DNA of 64,000 bases from Watersipora subatra. Its lineage: Eukaryota; Bryozoa; Gymnolaemata; Cheilostomatida; Watersiporidae. The notes under the pieces are model-generated. The model ran no database searches and was not told the DNA's origin. It saw nothing but the letters and a program-made list of their open reading frames with translations. The stretch spans positions 65,728,667 to 65,792,666 of the forward strand of contig NC_088714.1 in NCBI RefSeq assembly GCF_963576615.1, in the 5' to 3' direction. Every line of letters begins with the position of its first letter. The stretch's first letter is position 1. Made by a program: the position numbers and the translations under genes. This document shows positions 1 through 11,139 of the stretch, piece after piece.

Positions 1-130
1 AGAATCTAGGTGGGGACCAGAGACAAGAGAGTGAAATGTATGGAGAAATGAATCTATGTGGGGAGTAGAGACAAGAGAGTGAAATGTATGGAGGAAAGAA
101 TCTAGGTGGGGACCAGAGACAAGAGAGCGA
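1..130. repeat. Tandem repeat, unit about 48 bp
   Basis: About two and a half copies of a unit built on CTAGGTGGGGACCAGAGACA followed by AGAGAGTGAAATGTATGGAG. The array is cut by the left edge. It probably lies in an intron of the minus-strand gene whose last visible exon ends at 387. Confidence 0.8.
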
Positions 131-386
131 AAGATCAAATTAGTGAAAAACAATAAAGTTGTACAAAGGTTTATCCAAAACAGGAGGAACTGAGAGCATG
201 AATTGAAACAAACGCCAATGAGTGATCATGCTAAAATTTTCAACCTTTGGTGTGAAATAAATTAAACAAGAATTGTCCTCTAAGTGCAATGCTATGATAT
301 GCAATATCACTCTCTATTTACATGAGTGAGTTGAGCACTCACTCATATTAAAGTCGTGTATAACTCGTAGCGACTCGTACGCATAC

Positions 387-3300
387 TTGTCGTGAGCTTC
401 AAACTGGATGTCCGTTCTCGTGAGTTTCAGAGTGTAATCAAAAAATACCTGAAACACACGATGGTCATAGTTTTAACATAGGCTTGTAACATGTTACCAG
501 AGCAGTGAAAGACTGTATGTTTCATGTGACAACCAAATTCACAAGTAAAGTCAGCCACCTGAAATAGAAGCTGACAAAAAAGACAGTGATCCAGTTGCAA
601 AGAAAAACAAACACTACCTTGCGATTCTCCACCAACTTTCGATTTGCATCAGCGATTTCTTCACTGATCATATATTGATCAGAGAAGCTATGAAGAAGAC
701 TGGGAGGAAACTTTCTGCCTACACAGTAAGCGCCTCTTGGAGGCTGGAAAAGAAAATACCTGAAATCATTGCTTCATCTTCATTAATACCTTTCAATGCT
801 ATTTGCAACAAACTTCGTTGCCTCTATTAGCATCTACGTGTGGGTTATGAATCAACAGTGCTGAGCACAAAGTGGACACAGATAAAAATTAGCTACCCGA
901 AACTCAAATCAACTGTGACAATGAAGGTCAGTTCATTGTCACAGTTGGTTTGAGTCAGTTCATCGTGGGACAAATGAAGGTCAGTTTATTGCTGGTGGTA
1001 AAAGCAAAACGACATGTTGTAAATGGTCACGGTGAACAATCAAAGGGTACACTCAGCCCTAACAAATTGATTGTGTGCAGCAGCATATTTCCTTCGACTG
1101 TCCATAAAATGTTGGCCAATACTACAAATACCTGGTTTCCAAAATTAGCAACAAATATGGAAAAAATTAGGGTAACCAACCAAAGAAACCAGCAAAACCT
1201 AAAATGGCTACCTCTTGAGTAAAAGAGCCTGTCTGTGTTATTAAAGAAAATGACCATATTAACCAAAACAAGAGGGTGTGTAAAACCCGTCCCTGATGTA
1301 TTTACAAGCAAGAGAAAAAGCATAAAAAAAACATTTAGTAGACACTTACATAGAAGAAGTTCTCTTCCTTTTCACCAAGAGGTGCAATAAGCCCAAACTC
1401 ATAGACATATTCAAATTCTCGTTGACCAGAACTGGTTTCTTCAACACCAACCACTTCAATGCGCAAAGGCACCGGGTCCATTCCGTAATACGGCATGACA
1501 TGTCCAGAACTATGAAAAAGATAATTTCTATATATAGCATGTATATATAGTATAGCATGTATGTATCGTATAAACTGAAGGAGATGGTAGGGTACCAGAA
1601 GTAGTATATATGGTATAAACTGAAGGTGATGGTAGAGTGCCTGAAGTAGTATGTATAGTATAAACTGAAGGAGATGGTAGAGTACCTGAAGTAGTATATA
1701 TATAGTATAAACTGAAGGTGGTGGTAGAGTACCTGAAGTAGTACCCTAGGACACTTATATTTCGCTAATATTTAGTTTCGTGAGTAGCATACAGAGTAAA
1801 ATTTCACTGCAACTTAATTTCGCAGCTCTGATGAGTGCGAAATGTAGTGATGTGAAAATAAATGCAGTGGAACAAACATAATTAGATTCCTCAGGTTCAG
1901 TTCACCGCGGGCCTGTATTCACTGGTTGCAAGTTGGGGCGGCTAATGTTAGGCGACTAGTTATGAACACCTGGGGGTGTTGAGGGGGGCGGTGTAAGCCC
2001 CCAACAGGTTTTTCTTATGTAGGGCCTCAGCCGGGCCCCGTGTGTGAAGTTTTAAAAAATTTTATCGGAAAGTATCAACATTTTTGTATTTTTTGAGATT
2101 TGTTTTGTTTTAGGTGACGCGACTGACGAGACATTTTTAAATTAAAATAGGCAAAACTTGACCGCAGTTAAAACACTCAGAAAAAAGACATCTTTTTCTT
2201 TTGAGCGTTTTAACAAAGATCAATTTTGCCGATTTTATTTTAAGATGTTTGGTAAAACTTGATATTTTGCAAACCTTTATAAAGGTCACTAACAATAATA
2301 TTTTGCCTCTGATGATGATAATAATGACGCCTAAGAACTACTAAAAGTTGATGTTTGTCTCTACGGCTTCGAATAAAGTGATATTCTACAGCGATAAAAA
2401 CCGCCTCCATAGCCGTTGGGCGAAAACTTTTCGAATAAATGATGTTGAGGTCGAGTTATCTGAAGCAATTTATCATTGCGTGGGAATGGACCAAACAAAT
2501 CCGTTCGAGGTAATCTTGTGTTTGAGATGAAATGTTACACTTTACCCGAGGGCGAGTTATCAGAGTTTGACTGTGCTTAGCCGCGGAAAGCTCCTAAAAA
2601 GTTGGGACAGCTCAGCCAGCCAGCTGCCCCAGAGAATACGGGCCATGAACTTCACCGATAAGAAAATTTTTTTTAATTTGGGACTAGTTTGTAATTGTGA
2701 ACCGCAGGTAGAAATGTGTGGGCGAGGTCGATAATGCAATTTGATCGCTTGCTGCCATTTGTTTCTTGGACTATCAATGAACAAAGCCATTTAAGTTCGC
2801 GTTTTCGCTCGTTCGTTATGATAGTTTAGTTTCGCGCATGAAATTTTCGCGAGAAGATGACTCCGCCAAAACGCGAAAGTTAGATGAGGCGAATACATAA
2901 GTGTCCCAGGGTATATATAGTATAAACTGAAGGTGATGGTAGAGTACCTTAAGTAGTATATATAGTATAAACTGAAGGTGATGGTAGAGTACCTGAAGTA
3001 GTATGTATAGTTTGTTTGGTTCTGATAGGCTCCACCAGAAACGGTTTGTATCATCAGCCATTTATCAGCCGTGATTCCTCGTATCTACCGAAATGCCATA
3101 ATTATAATGAAACACAAATTCTACGAAAGTGCCAGCTATTATGCATAATAAGCTACCCTCTACCCACCTTGTCAGTGCCAACGTATGATGGCATGAAGTT
3201 TTCAGACCAGCCGAAAAAGGAGGAGATGTTGCCTATGACAAACTTGTCTCCTTCCTTTTGAAAGCTGAAAGTTCCGATAGGAGAAGAGTCTGAGACTAAG

Positions 3301-6224
3301 TCCTGTACTTTACAATCCGCTTGATTCACTACAAGACAACTAGCATCTGCATGTCATGGAGAATTCTGAGCATCACAAATGGTCTTCATAAACAAACACA
3401 TTTTTCGTGGCAGAAAGGAAGAAAAACTGTTTCACTACTTTCAGTGTTTTCATAGGATATGGCTGAAGTAACAGCAATTATATAGCAAATTTGAGGAGTA
3501 CTGCGAACCAAAGTATTGCAAATTAAAAAAATACCACGATGTTCAAATCTTTACTATAATGAGAGCAGTGCCCAACCCTCTATAGCAACCGTTGGGGGTT
3601 GGAAGAAAGATTGCATCGTATGGAATCTGAATCAGCGACACTTCGCGTCACCACCTGGCACATTGTCACCTGTACCAATCATTTACCTTCCAGAATTTTA
3701 GAACTATTGTACATCTACTTATTCTCGGTGCTTTATCACCAGACATTTGAGACTACCAGGGTTCTCGTAACTATAACACCTGCCAATAGTGACACCTGCC
3801 AATAGTGACACCTGACAATAGTGGCACCTGACAATAGTGACACCTGACAATAGCGACGCCTGACAATAGTGACACCTGACAATAGTGACACCTGCCAATA
3901 GTGACACCTGACAATAGTGATGATTGACAGTCTCTACCTAATGCTGTGTGTTGAGCTGGCTCGTTTTAGTAAGAGAACTGAAGGGGTCGCGCTTAGGTGA
4001 CCGGGGTCAACAAAACTCAATAGATATTAATCTGGCAGCGAAAGCAGGGCTATGTTCAACAATCACTCAATTTTAGTGTTTTGATGTTTGGCCCTTCCAA
4101 GCATCCATCAAAGATTGGAACTTCCAAACACTATAGAGATTTGATCCTGCTAATGAAGCCCTTCCTACTGCAGATGAACTCAGGTTCGTCAGCAAATGAA
4201 CAAGCAAATCATTGCAGACTTTAGCTGCTCTGTATTAAAGATCTCATACTTTGATTCATGCCATTGGCATCCATTTCACTTTGCAATAATAAAAAGTTAA
4301 TTTAAATCAATTTTAAACTAAAACAAAACTAATAGTCTATAACTACAAAACATGAAGAAAATCAATGGCTGTTAATTACATGTAAAATGTACTTAGCAGA
4401 CTGTTAGTTAGTGAATCTATTCTGGCGTCTGCAGGACAGTTCACCAGACATTGAAAGGAAGAACAACTCCTAGAAAAGATATTTTCAAAGCATGGCAACT
4501 AGTCTATATTTTTAAACACTATAATATTAGCGGTGGCTTTAGACTGAGGGGCAATAACTTACGGGGTGTAGTGAGAACATCTCTTTCAAATGTCATAGCC
4601 TGTTGGTCAAGCAGATCGTAATATGTTCTTCTCTCCATAGAGCCATTGAAACTGATGAGCAAGCCATTGTTACTCACAGGGTTTCTGTACTCCTCCCAGT
4701 ATGAAGTGTACTGGTTAACCACTCCAGATGTCTATGATCATAGAGTAGAAATAGCATGGAGGAATACTTCTAAACTACTCCAGATGTCTATGGTCATGGA
4801 GTAACAATAGTATGGAGGAATACTTCTAAACTAATCCAGATGTCTATGATCATGGAGTAGCAGTAGTAGGAAGGAATATTTCTAAATGACTCCAAGTGTC
4901 TATGGTTATCCAGCAATAGTACTAGTAGGAAGAAAGACTTTTAAATAACTCCAGATGTCTATGCTCATACAGTGGTAGCAGTAGTATAAAAGAAAGGCTT
5001 CCAAAGAACTCCACATGTCTATGATCATACAGTAGAAGCAGTAGTATAAAAGAAAGACTTTTAAACAACTCCAGATGTGTATGCTCATACAGTAATAGCA
5101 CTGATAATCATTGGAGTTGCCAAACCTTGAATTAAACGTGTAACTTTGACCAACAACAAAGACGAAAGAGAAACTAATCATACACCCATGATTAAACAGG
5201 TAAACTTTCATTCATTCCACTCATCACATGATTAATTCAACTGAAATTAGTGCTGAAATTACTCTAATTACTGAAATTAACTGAAATTAGACTGCACTCT
5301 TTCCAATAGTTTGTCTCTCTGCTCCGGTAATAGCCTGCCACATCAGTTAGTTTTGGTACTTAAGAGAACAATAACTGAATGACACTACTAGCAATATAAG
5401 AGAGGGTCTAGATATAAAACCTCTATTAGATGGCACAGGAAAGGGCTCTTAAGTTTGTAGATATTGCCTTATCAATCTAATAACTCGGTTGTCTCATACT
5501 CGTTGTAGCTTATGGTATGCTGGAGTGAACTTACGACATAACAGCTTTTCATGTTTGCTGGACGCCGCAGCTGTTGAAAGAAGTATTTGTTTTTGCTAAT
5601 TCGAGGGAACGAGAAGCTAAAATAAACTCTGACCTGACTCTGAGTCAAAATATAAACATGTAGTCATATTATCAGCAGTTATGAGAATGTGTGCTGACCA
5701 TAGCCTGAGTACTCAAAACACTGAGCAGCAGAACTAGTATTGACCCATAACTAGCAAGCGAAGAGCACGTTTATTAACTAGGGCGGTGAGAACCAGTGCA
5801 GTATTCAGCCTGCAATTCTAATTTATTACACAGCAAGAAACACAAAAGAAGCCAGTGTTGTATCATTCGCGTTAGTATTCGTGTCGCATTGATTCCAAAC
5901 AATAAATGTGAAAAGAGCTGATCACCCTTAGCATGCAATGAATAGGTGCCAGTCATCCGTGTCTACATGAGTCATGGCAAGGAAAAATAATTATCCAACA
6001 AATATCTCAAATTCAACAAACTGAACAAATATCATGAAATTGTTGCTCACCACATTCTTGGTATAAACAGTCACTTCCACGTTGAGTTGCAATGGATCTT
6101 TAGGAAGGGATGGAAGAGTCTTTGAAGAGAAGGTACTGGTTGGTGAAGCAGGTGTCGACTGCTGTGCATCTGCTGAGCATATACATGCTATGACAAGGAA
6201 TAGAAGTGTCGATAGGTTGGCCAT
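387..6224 (-). CDS. Secreted LolA-like / ependymin-like protein, 5' part (multi-exon, continues off the left edge)
   Basis: Six coding exons fit by phase: 6224-6051, 4731-4563, 3328-3157 (or to 3168), 1509-1350, 743-618 and 448-387. The start codon at 6224 opens a signal peptide (MANLSTLLFLVIACICSADA) and a Ser/Thr/Pro-rich stretch. The mature part has beta-strand-like segments such as GLLISFNGSMERR, MPYYGMDPVPLRIEVVGVEE, PRGAYCVGRKFPP and FFDYTLKLTRTDI, with isolated cysteines. This pattern recalls extracellular invertebrate proteins with a LolA-like fold, to which ependymin-related proteins also belong; the family name is inference and the ligand is unknown. An AG lies 3 nt before the ATG, so a non-coding 5' exon is likely. 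The exon 3 to 4 junction is least certain: the strong donor at 3167 gives the wrong phase, while a weaker one at 3156 keeps the frame. The 3' end is outside the window. Confidence 0.6.
1560..3012. repeat. Tandem repeat (about 46-bp unit) split by a transposon
   Basis: Units built on GTATAAACTGAAGGAGATGG then TAGAGTACCTGAAGTAGTAT run from about 1567 to 1743 and resume at 2912-3012. The element at 1744-2911 interrupts the array. It lies in the intron between exons 3 and 4 of the secreted-protein gene, and the repeat begins about 50 bp from the exon 4 acceptor at 1509. Confidence 0.85.
1744..2911. mobile_element. Non-autonomous DNA transposon with TIRs and TA target duplication (1168 bp)
   Basis: The left end reads CCCTAGGACACTTATATTTC and the reverse complement of the right end reads CCCTGGGACACTTATGTATT. 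Both are flanked by TA (1742-1743 and 2912-2913). Subterminal regions are rich in TTCGC/GCGAA motifs. No transposase-like ORF is visible, so it is probably a MITE-like derivative of a TA-targeting superfamily. Around 2097-2210 it carries a motif that also forms both inverted arms of the element at 49480-49973. Confidence 0.8.
3774..3925. repeat. 16-bp tandem repeat
   Basis: About nine copies of CACCTGACAATAGTGA with CACCTGCC variants. It lies in an intron of the secreted-protein gene. Short ORFs across it are artefacts. Confidence 0.85.
4722..5110. repeat. About 60-bp tandem repeat that includes a splice acceptor
   Basis: Degenerate units begin with ACTCCAGATGTCTATGATCA and continue with a GTAG-rich segment and AAAGACTTTTAAA-like ends; about six copies. 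The first unit overlaps the inferred 3' splice site of exon 2 (acceptor just above 4731), so later units carry decoy copies of that acceptor. Confidence 0.75.
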
Positions 6225-9200
6225 CTTCTAATAAAGAAAAATAATATGCAAGAGACTAATCATTTGATAAAACAAGATGTATGCTGCGTTGTTAAGCTTG
6301 GATGGCAGCATGGACAACACCATATTTTACAGAAACATTGCTACTATCAAGTCTTTGTTGACTACAAAGTGTGATCAACGTGTATAAAAAAATAATAAAG
6401 TGATACTAAGAAATACAAGTGTCTGTCTAAACCAGAGTTTCCGGATACAAAAGGTTTAATCATTAGTTTGAGGAAGCACTTGTGATAGTGAACCATTAAA
6501 TCTGTACACATCAAACACTCAGCTATGATTAGGAAAAAATACATCAAAGCACACCCAAGTTTTCTTACACTTTCATAAAGCTTTGGCTTTTTCTTGCATT
6601 CAGGTACATCAAGCATTTTTAGTCGCATTCAGTTAAGAGAATTCAGTTTACCACAACACAAGTTACAATGACCAACCATGTCATGAAAATTTGGAGAAGA
6701 CTATATCAATGTATTAGTCGTTGTAACAACGATGAGTTGATCAAGTAAATCTCTATTCCATTCGCAGCGTGAATGTTGGGCTTGTTTGTCAATTTACCAA
6801 AAGGGCAAAATTGCTAGAATTAAAACTAGAAAACTGCCATGTTTATAATATGTATGAGTAATATTACTCATACCGTACTACTAATATGTATGAATAACAG
6901 TTGTATGAGTAAGATAAAATGCTTCTTGTTATTTTGTTATGGATTTGCTAAACTCAACTATTTTTAATAGCCATATGCATCAAGCTAGCCTGGAATTAGC
7001 GTAGTAATATGCAAGCCAGCTTTCATGGAAAGCCAATGGACTATCACATAACACTGTTTATAAGGATATATATGTAAGCCAGTGTATAACAGGATGGGTT
7101 AGAATCTGTTATAAAAGTGACAGAAAAACAAAGAGCACAGAGCACAAGATAGGAACTGCGAGCGACAAAACAACAAAACTGAGCGTTACGTTCTTGATCA
7201 TCATTAATAATGGCGTAGTAACATCAACTCATCTCTGCTGTTTAAGCTTGCGTAATAAAGAGCCATACTCATGCACAAGTCACCTTTTTGCAAAAATTAT
7301 AGTTGGGCATGAGAGCAAATACTCATTCGGTATAAGACGACTTGTAACCAAAAACCACTTGCAAGTGGATAGTCAGTGCTGACTTCCACAACAATTTAAC
7401 CAACAAAAGTTAGTTTTGACTAACAAAAGACTTGTTTCAAATGCTCTACTTTTCCCGATTAAATTATGATCAAAAACACTTCACTCTAGAGTAGGTACGA
7501 CAAAAATTTACATTCCAAAACTTTCATACACGTACAATATGGGACCCACAATATGTCAGAAAAAATAAATCTGTCAACACCGTGTCAGCCTCTGATATGT
7601 TGTTGTTCCTTAATCTTTCTGACAAGTTGATAAAGCAAAACTTTCCAAATAACGACATTGCTAGTTGAATATAAATTATGTTGTGAGTAGCTTTAAATAT
7701 TAAAAACTGACCTTTTTATTATTTGAAGCTAATATAAATAGAAAAATTACAAACTAAATGTTAAAACGAAAATAAATATATGCGTACATAGCCATGAAAT
7801 TACATAACACATATTTCACTCATTTGTAGCATTTGCTAGCAACGCATTTATTTAAACACACAACAAAAAGTGTCGTTAACGAACGATTCATGTGAATATT
7901 ATCATCTTTATACTATCTTTGTACCTTTCTCTTCTGCAAGATTTATTTGTGCGTCCTTAGAGACTTCCTAAATACGGATGCGGCGGGCGAGACTATATTG
8001 CTACGATTACGGTAAGTATATTTTTACAGTGAGCCAGCTCGTTTGTAACTTTGACCAACGAAGGCGCGAAAGTTTAAAATGTATGCATTACGTACTTGAC
8101 GGTAGATTGTGAGACAGTTGTAACGGCCGAATAAACTCGAAGCTCGACGGAATCGATTGTCGACACCAAAAACCATACATACCGGTACCTGCTAAGACGG
8201 AGACACCGAAGTCAGATGCGTCTGAAAAGCCTAGTAGTACATGTATATGGTTTGGTTAGACAAGCTTTAACATACCAGTTAGGAGCAAAAGTCCAGTAAT
8301 GGCGTCCGGCCAGCTCTGTTTCGGTATTCAGAATGCCTCCCGCTGGGGCTCCAGCTATCCAACACTCTCATGATGAACGTTAACCTCATTCTTCAGGTCA
8401 ATTTGACTCTTACATAATTAAATCTCCTTCAAACTGCCCTTCTTCCTATTGTTTATAGCGAAGGGTGCCAACCCACCTGCACCATAATGTAAAAGCGAGC
8501 CAAACGCGAAAACTCAATTTTAGTAGAGGTGAGCCAATATCAGTAGAACAATGAGTCATTACATAACATAAGTTAAACACTACACTGGTGAGCCCTCACT
8601 CACACATAACAAAACACATTTTACATTGATTCCTGGTGAAAATATGTTTGCGCATGTTGGGAGTGACCATGCCTTTGTAGACAGTGAAAGTGGAGATTTT
8701 TCTGTTTTCGATTACAGACATGCTCCTAATTCTCTAGCTGTAGTTATCGTTAAAATCTTGTCTGATATGACGGCTATTATTCTTGGATCTTAGATGTATG
8801 TTATGCCGACCAAAGTTCATAGGGTACTCCGTGCAGGCAACTGGGAAAATGTTGTACATCCGGATGAGCAATCGCCATGGATCTAACACACCTGATGGGT
8901 CACTGAGGTCTCTGTAAAGTTTTACTGTCTCTGTTAAATTTCCTATTTTGATAGTGCACTGCAATATCTAGTGACCCTGTATGATTCACTGCTCCTGCCC
9001 AGAATGAATGCCAGTTGATCTGTTGATCTTGGGTGGTCTAATGGTCTTGTGTGGTCTGTCTGACTTGCCATAGTGCCATACGTTTGATTAGGTGTCATTG
9101 TTTTGTCAGCCTTTGAGCCAACAAGATGTAGTTTCAGCTTTATTTTTTGATGCTGATACTTTCTTTCATCTGTATTAAGTTTCTTCATTACGCCAATATC

Positions 9201-9600
9201 TATCGCATACATATATAATCAAGAATTAGACTCAAGGAGAATCACATACTATTTAGCAATCTCCTGGATGTGTTATTAAGGTAAATATTATATCTTTCAT
9301 TTTATGTGTTTTATTTTATGTTACCAAATGGTTTTGCAGATGACCACCTGTATAATTAGCATACCTTCAATAACCTTTATCAACAATCGAGTTGTTATTT
9401 TATTGTAGTTTCACGGTGTTGACAAGCATACATAATAAACTTTTAATAGAATATACACCATGCTTTATCACCCGTATGTGACAATATAACTACGAACCAG
9501 GGGATTCGCTACAGTCTCCAAAACTCAGTACACACTATTTGTAGTCAGTAATGAGAGACTAATTTGTAGACTAATAATTGCTCAAGAAACTTGGGTTCGG
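6225..9600. other. Intergenic region, no supported gene
   Basis: AT-rich DNA between the 5' end of the secreted-protein gene and the gypsy cluster. Short ORFs have no recognisable content. A slightly G+C-richer patch at 8150-8400 has a possible minus-strand exon ending in a good donor near 8272, but nothing around it supports a gene. The promoter of the secreted-protein gene should lie just above 6230; no TATA box stands out. Confidence 0.5.
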
Positions 9601-9741
9601 CTGATGGTTTTGATGGTGGCGTTAATCTCTGTATGGGTAGTTCTGGCACCGACAATGGACTCTGCAAGCCAGGAGTTGTGGTGGTCACGACTACCACCTA
9701 AGGTGGTTTAGGGGTATGCGTTATTTGGAAAGAATACCATG

Positions 9742-10260
9742 TCATCTATCTGTATTAAAAACATCCCAAAATGCATAGACACTCCTACCCTCATCTAGAA
9801 CCTCTTTGCTTGGTGGCCATCTTGAAGAGATATACCTTAGAATAATTGTGTCCATTTCTTCTTCCAATAGAGCAGCGTTAATGCGTTCTATTTTCTTGGG
9901 CGAGATGGCCAGGTCAGCTACCAGGATCAAGAGCATTGGGGGTTTGCCAATTCTTACACCATGATTCTGCTATCCATTGGAGAAGACCTTGACAGGGCAT
10001 CAGCTAGCACCAGTTTGCTAATTGGAGTGTATATAATCTCGTAATTAAATGACATCATCCTTAGTCTGAACTGCTGCCATACTGAGTGACAGCTTAGCGA
10101 GTTCCTTGCTCCCAAGGACAGCTAATAGCAGCTTATAACCGTTTCCACAAAGGTCTCCTTCTCCGCTATGTAATAGTAGATTTTTGAGTGCCCAACAAAT
10201 AATTAGAGCTTCTTTATCTAGTTGAGTGTACTGGCGCTTATTAGTCATTAGGCCTCGGAA
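9742..10260 (-). pseudogene. RNase H and integrase-linker remnants, gypsy copy B
   Basis: At 10248-10045 the frame reads RQYTQLDKEALIICWAL, then YKLLLAVLGSKELAKL, matching gypsy RNase H (YAQIEKEALAI, HKPLVPLLGSK). At 9936-9742 it reads SPKKIERINAAL and YISSRWPPSKEVL, the linker to the integrase zinc domain. Similarity ends near 9.7 kb, so the element is truncated there. Confidence 0.7.
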
Positions 10261-10268
10261 AGCATAAG

Positions 10269-11130
10269 CTACCGGTTTCTAGTCTCTTTCAGTCTTTTGC
10301 ACATTCGTAGCTTCAAATCATATGATAAAGAGTCAGCCCTAACCATGGTGTCTTTAGACACGTCAAATGGTGCCAAACCCGGTGTTTTTGTTAGCAGTTT
10401 TTTTACTGGAGAGAATTGGGCTTGCTGTTGTTGACCCCAGATAAGATTGCAATATTTTCCTAATAGTGGGCAACGGTGGCTGGTTTTCCTTATCAAAAGA
10501 GTAGTCAATTTTCCTAAATAGTTGATAATGCCAAAGAATCTTCTGTGCTCCATCCTAATTGATGAGAACGAAAGATTCTCAATTGCTTGTGTTTTATTGC
10601 GGTTTTTCCTCAAGTCCTGTGTGTCAATGATGTGTTGCAAGAATTTGGTTTCTTTGACTTCAAACACACACTTTGCCTCATTGAGTGTCACTTCTGCTTT
10701 TTGCCGTCTCTCTATAGAACCCTTCGTAGACGATCATTGTGTTTCTTATGGCTAGAACCATGTACGAGAATATCATCTACGTGGCACACTACGCCTTTGA
10801 GGTCTACTAGTACCGTTTACATCTCTCTTTAGAGAATTTTAGGCACCGAACTGATCGCAAGTGGCAACTTTTTACAGTAGTAAAGTTTAAACGGTGTGCT
10901 GATTGTAGTAAGTTTTTGCAACTCCTCATGTAAATGCATTTGTCAATAGCCATTGTTGGCGTCTAACTTATTGAACATTGTTGAGTTCCCCAATTGACTC
11001 AATGTCTCCAGTCAAAGTATTAGCAGTGGGTCGTATTCAGTTTTTACTGATTTATTTAGGATGTTAAAATGTATGCATACTCTTACCTGGCCATTTTTTT
11101 GGAACTGCAATACATAGCGCGCTCTGTAAG
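10269..11130 (-). pseudogene. Reverse transcriptase remnant, gypsy copy B
   Basis: The entry of the RT domain is at about 11100 (QFQKNGQVRVCIHFNILNKS). The catalytic box near 10790-10750 reads GVVCHVDDILVHGS, with both aspartates present. The following part at 10691-10269 reads LNEAKCVFEVKETKFLQHII and later RRFFGIINYLGKL, the thumb and connection typical of gypsy elements. Frame breaks between these parts show decay. Confidence 0.85.
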
Positions 11131-11139
11131 CTTTTTTAT

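Noticed and set aside
3719-3907. Minus ORF with VTIVRCHYCQ repeats
   Set aside because: Translation of the 16-bp tandem repeat; the Cys/His pattern is repeat-driven, not a zinc-finger protein.
8270-8400. Possible minus-strand exon (AGAPAGGILNTETELAG) with a GTATGT donor
   Set aside because: Protein-like composition, but no matching acceptor, neighbouring exons or recognised family; could be chance in a G+C-richer patch.
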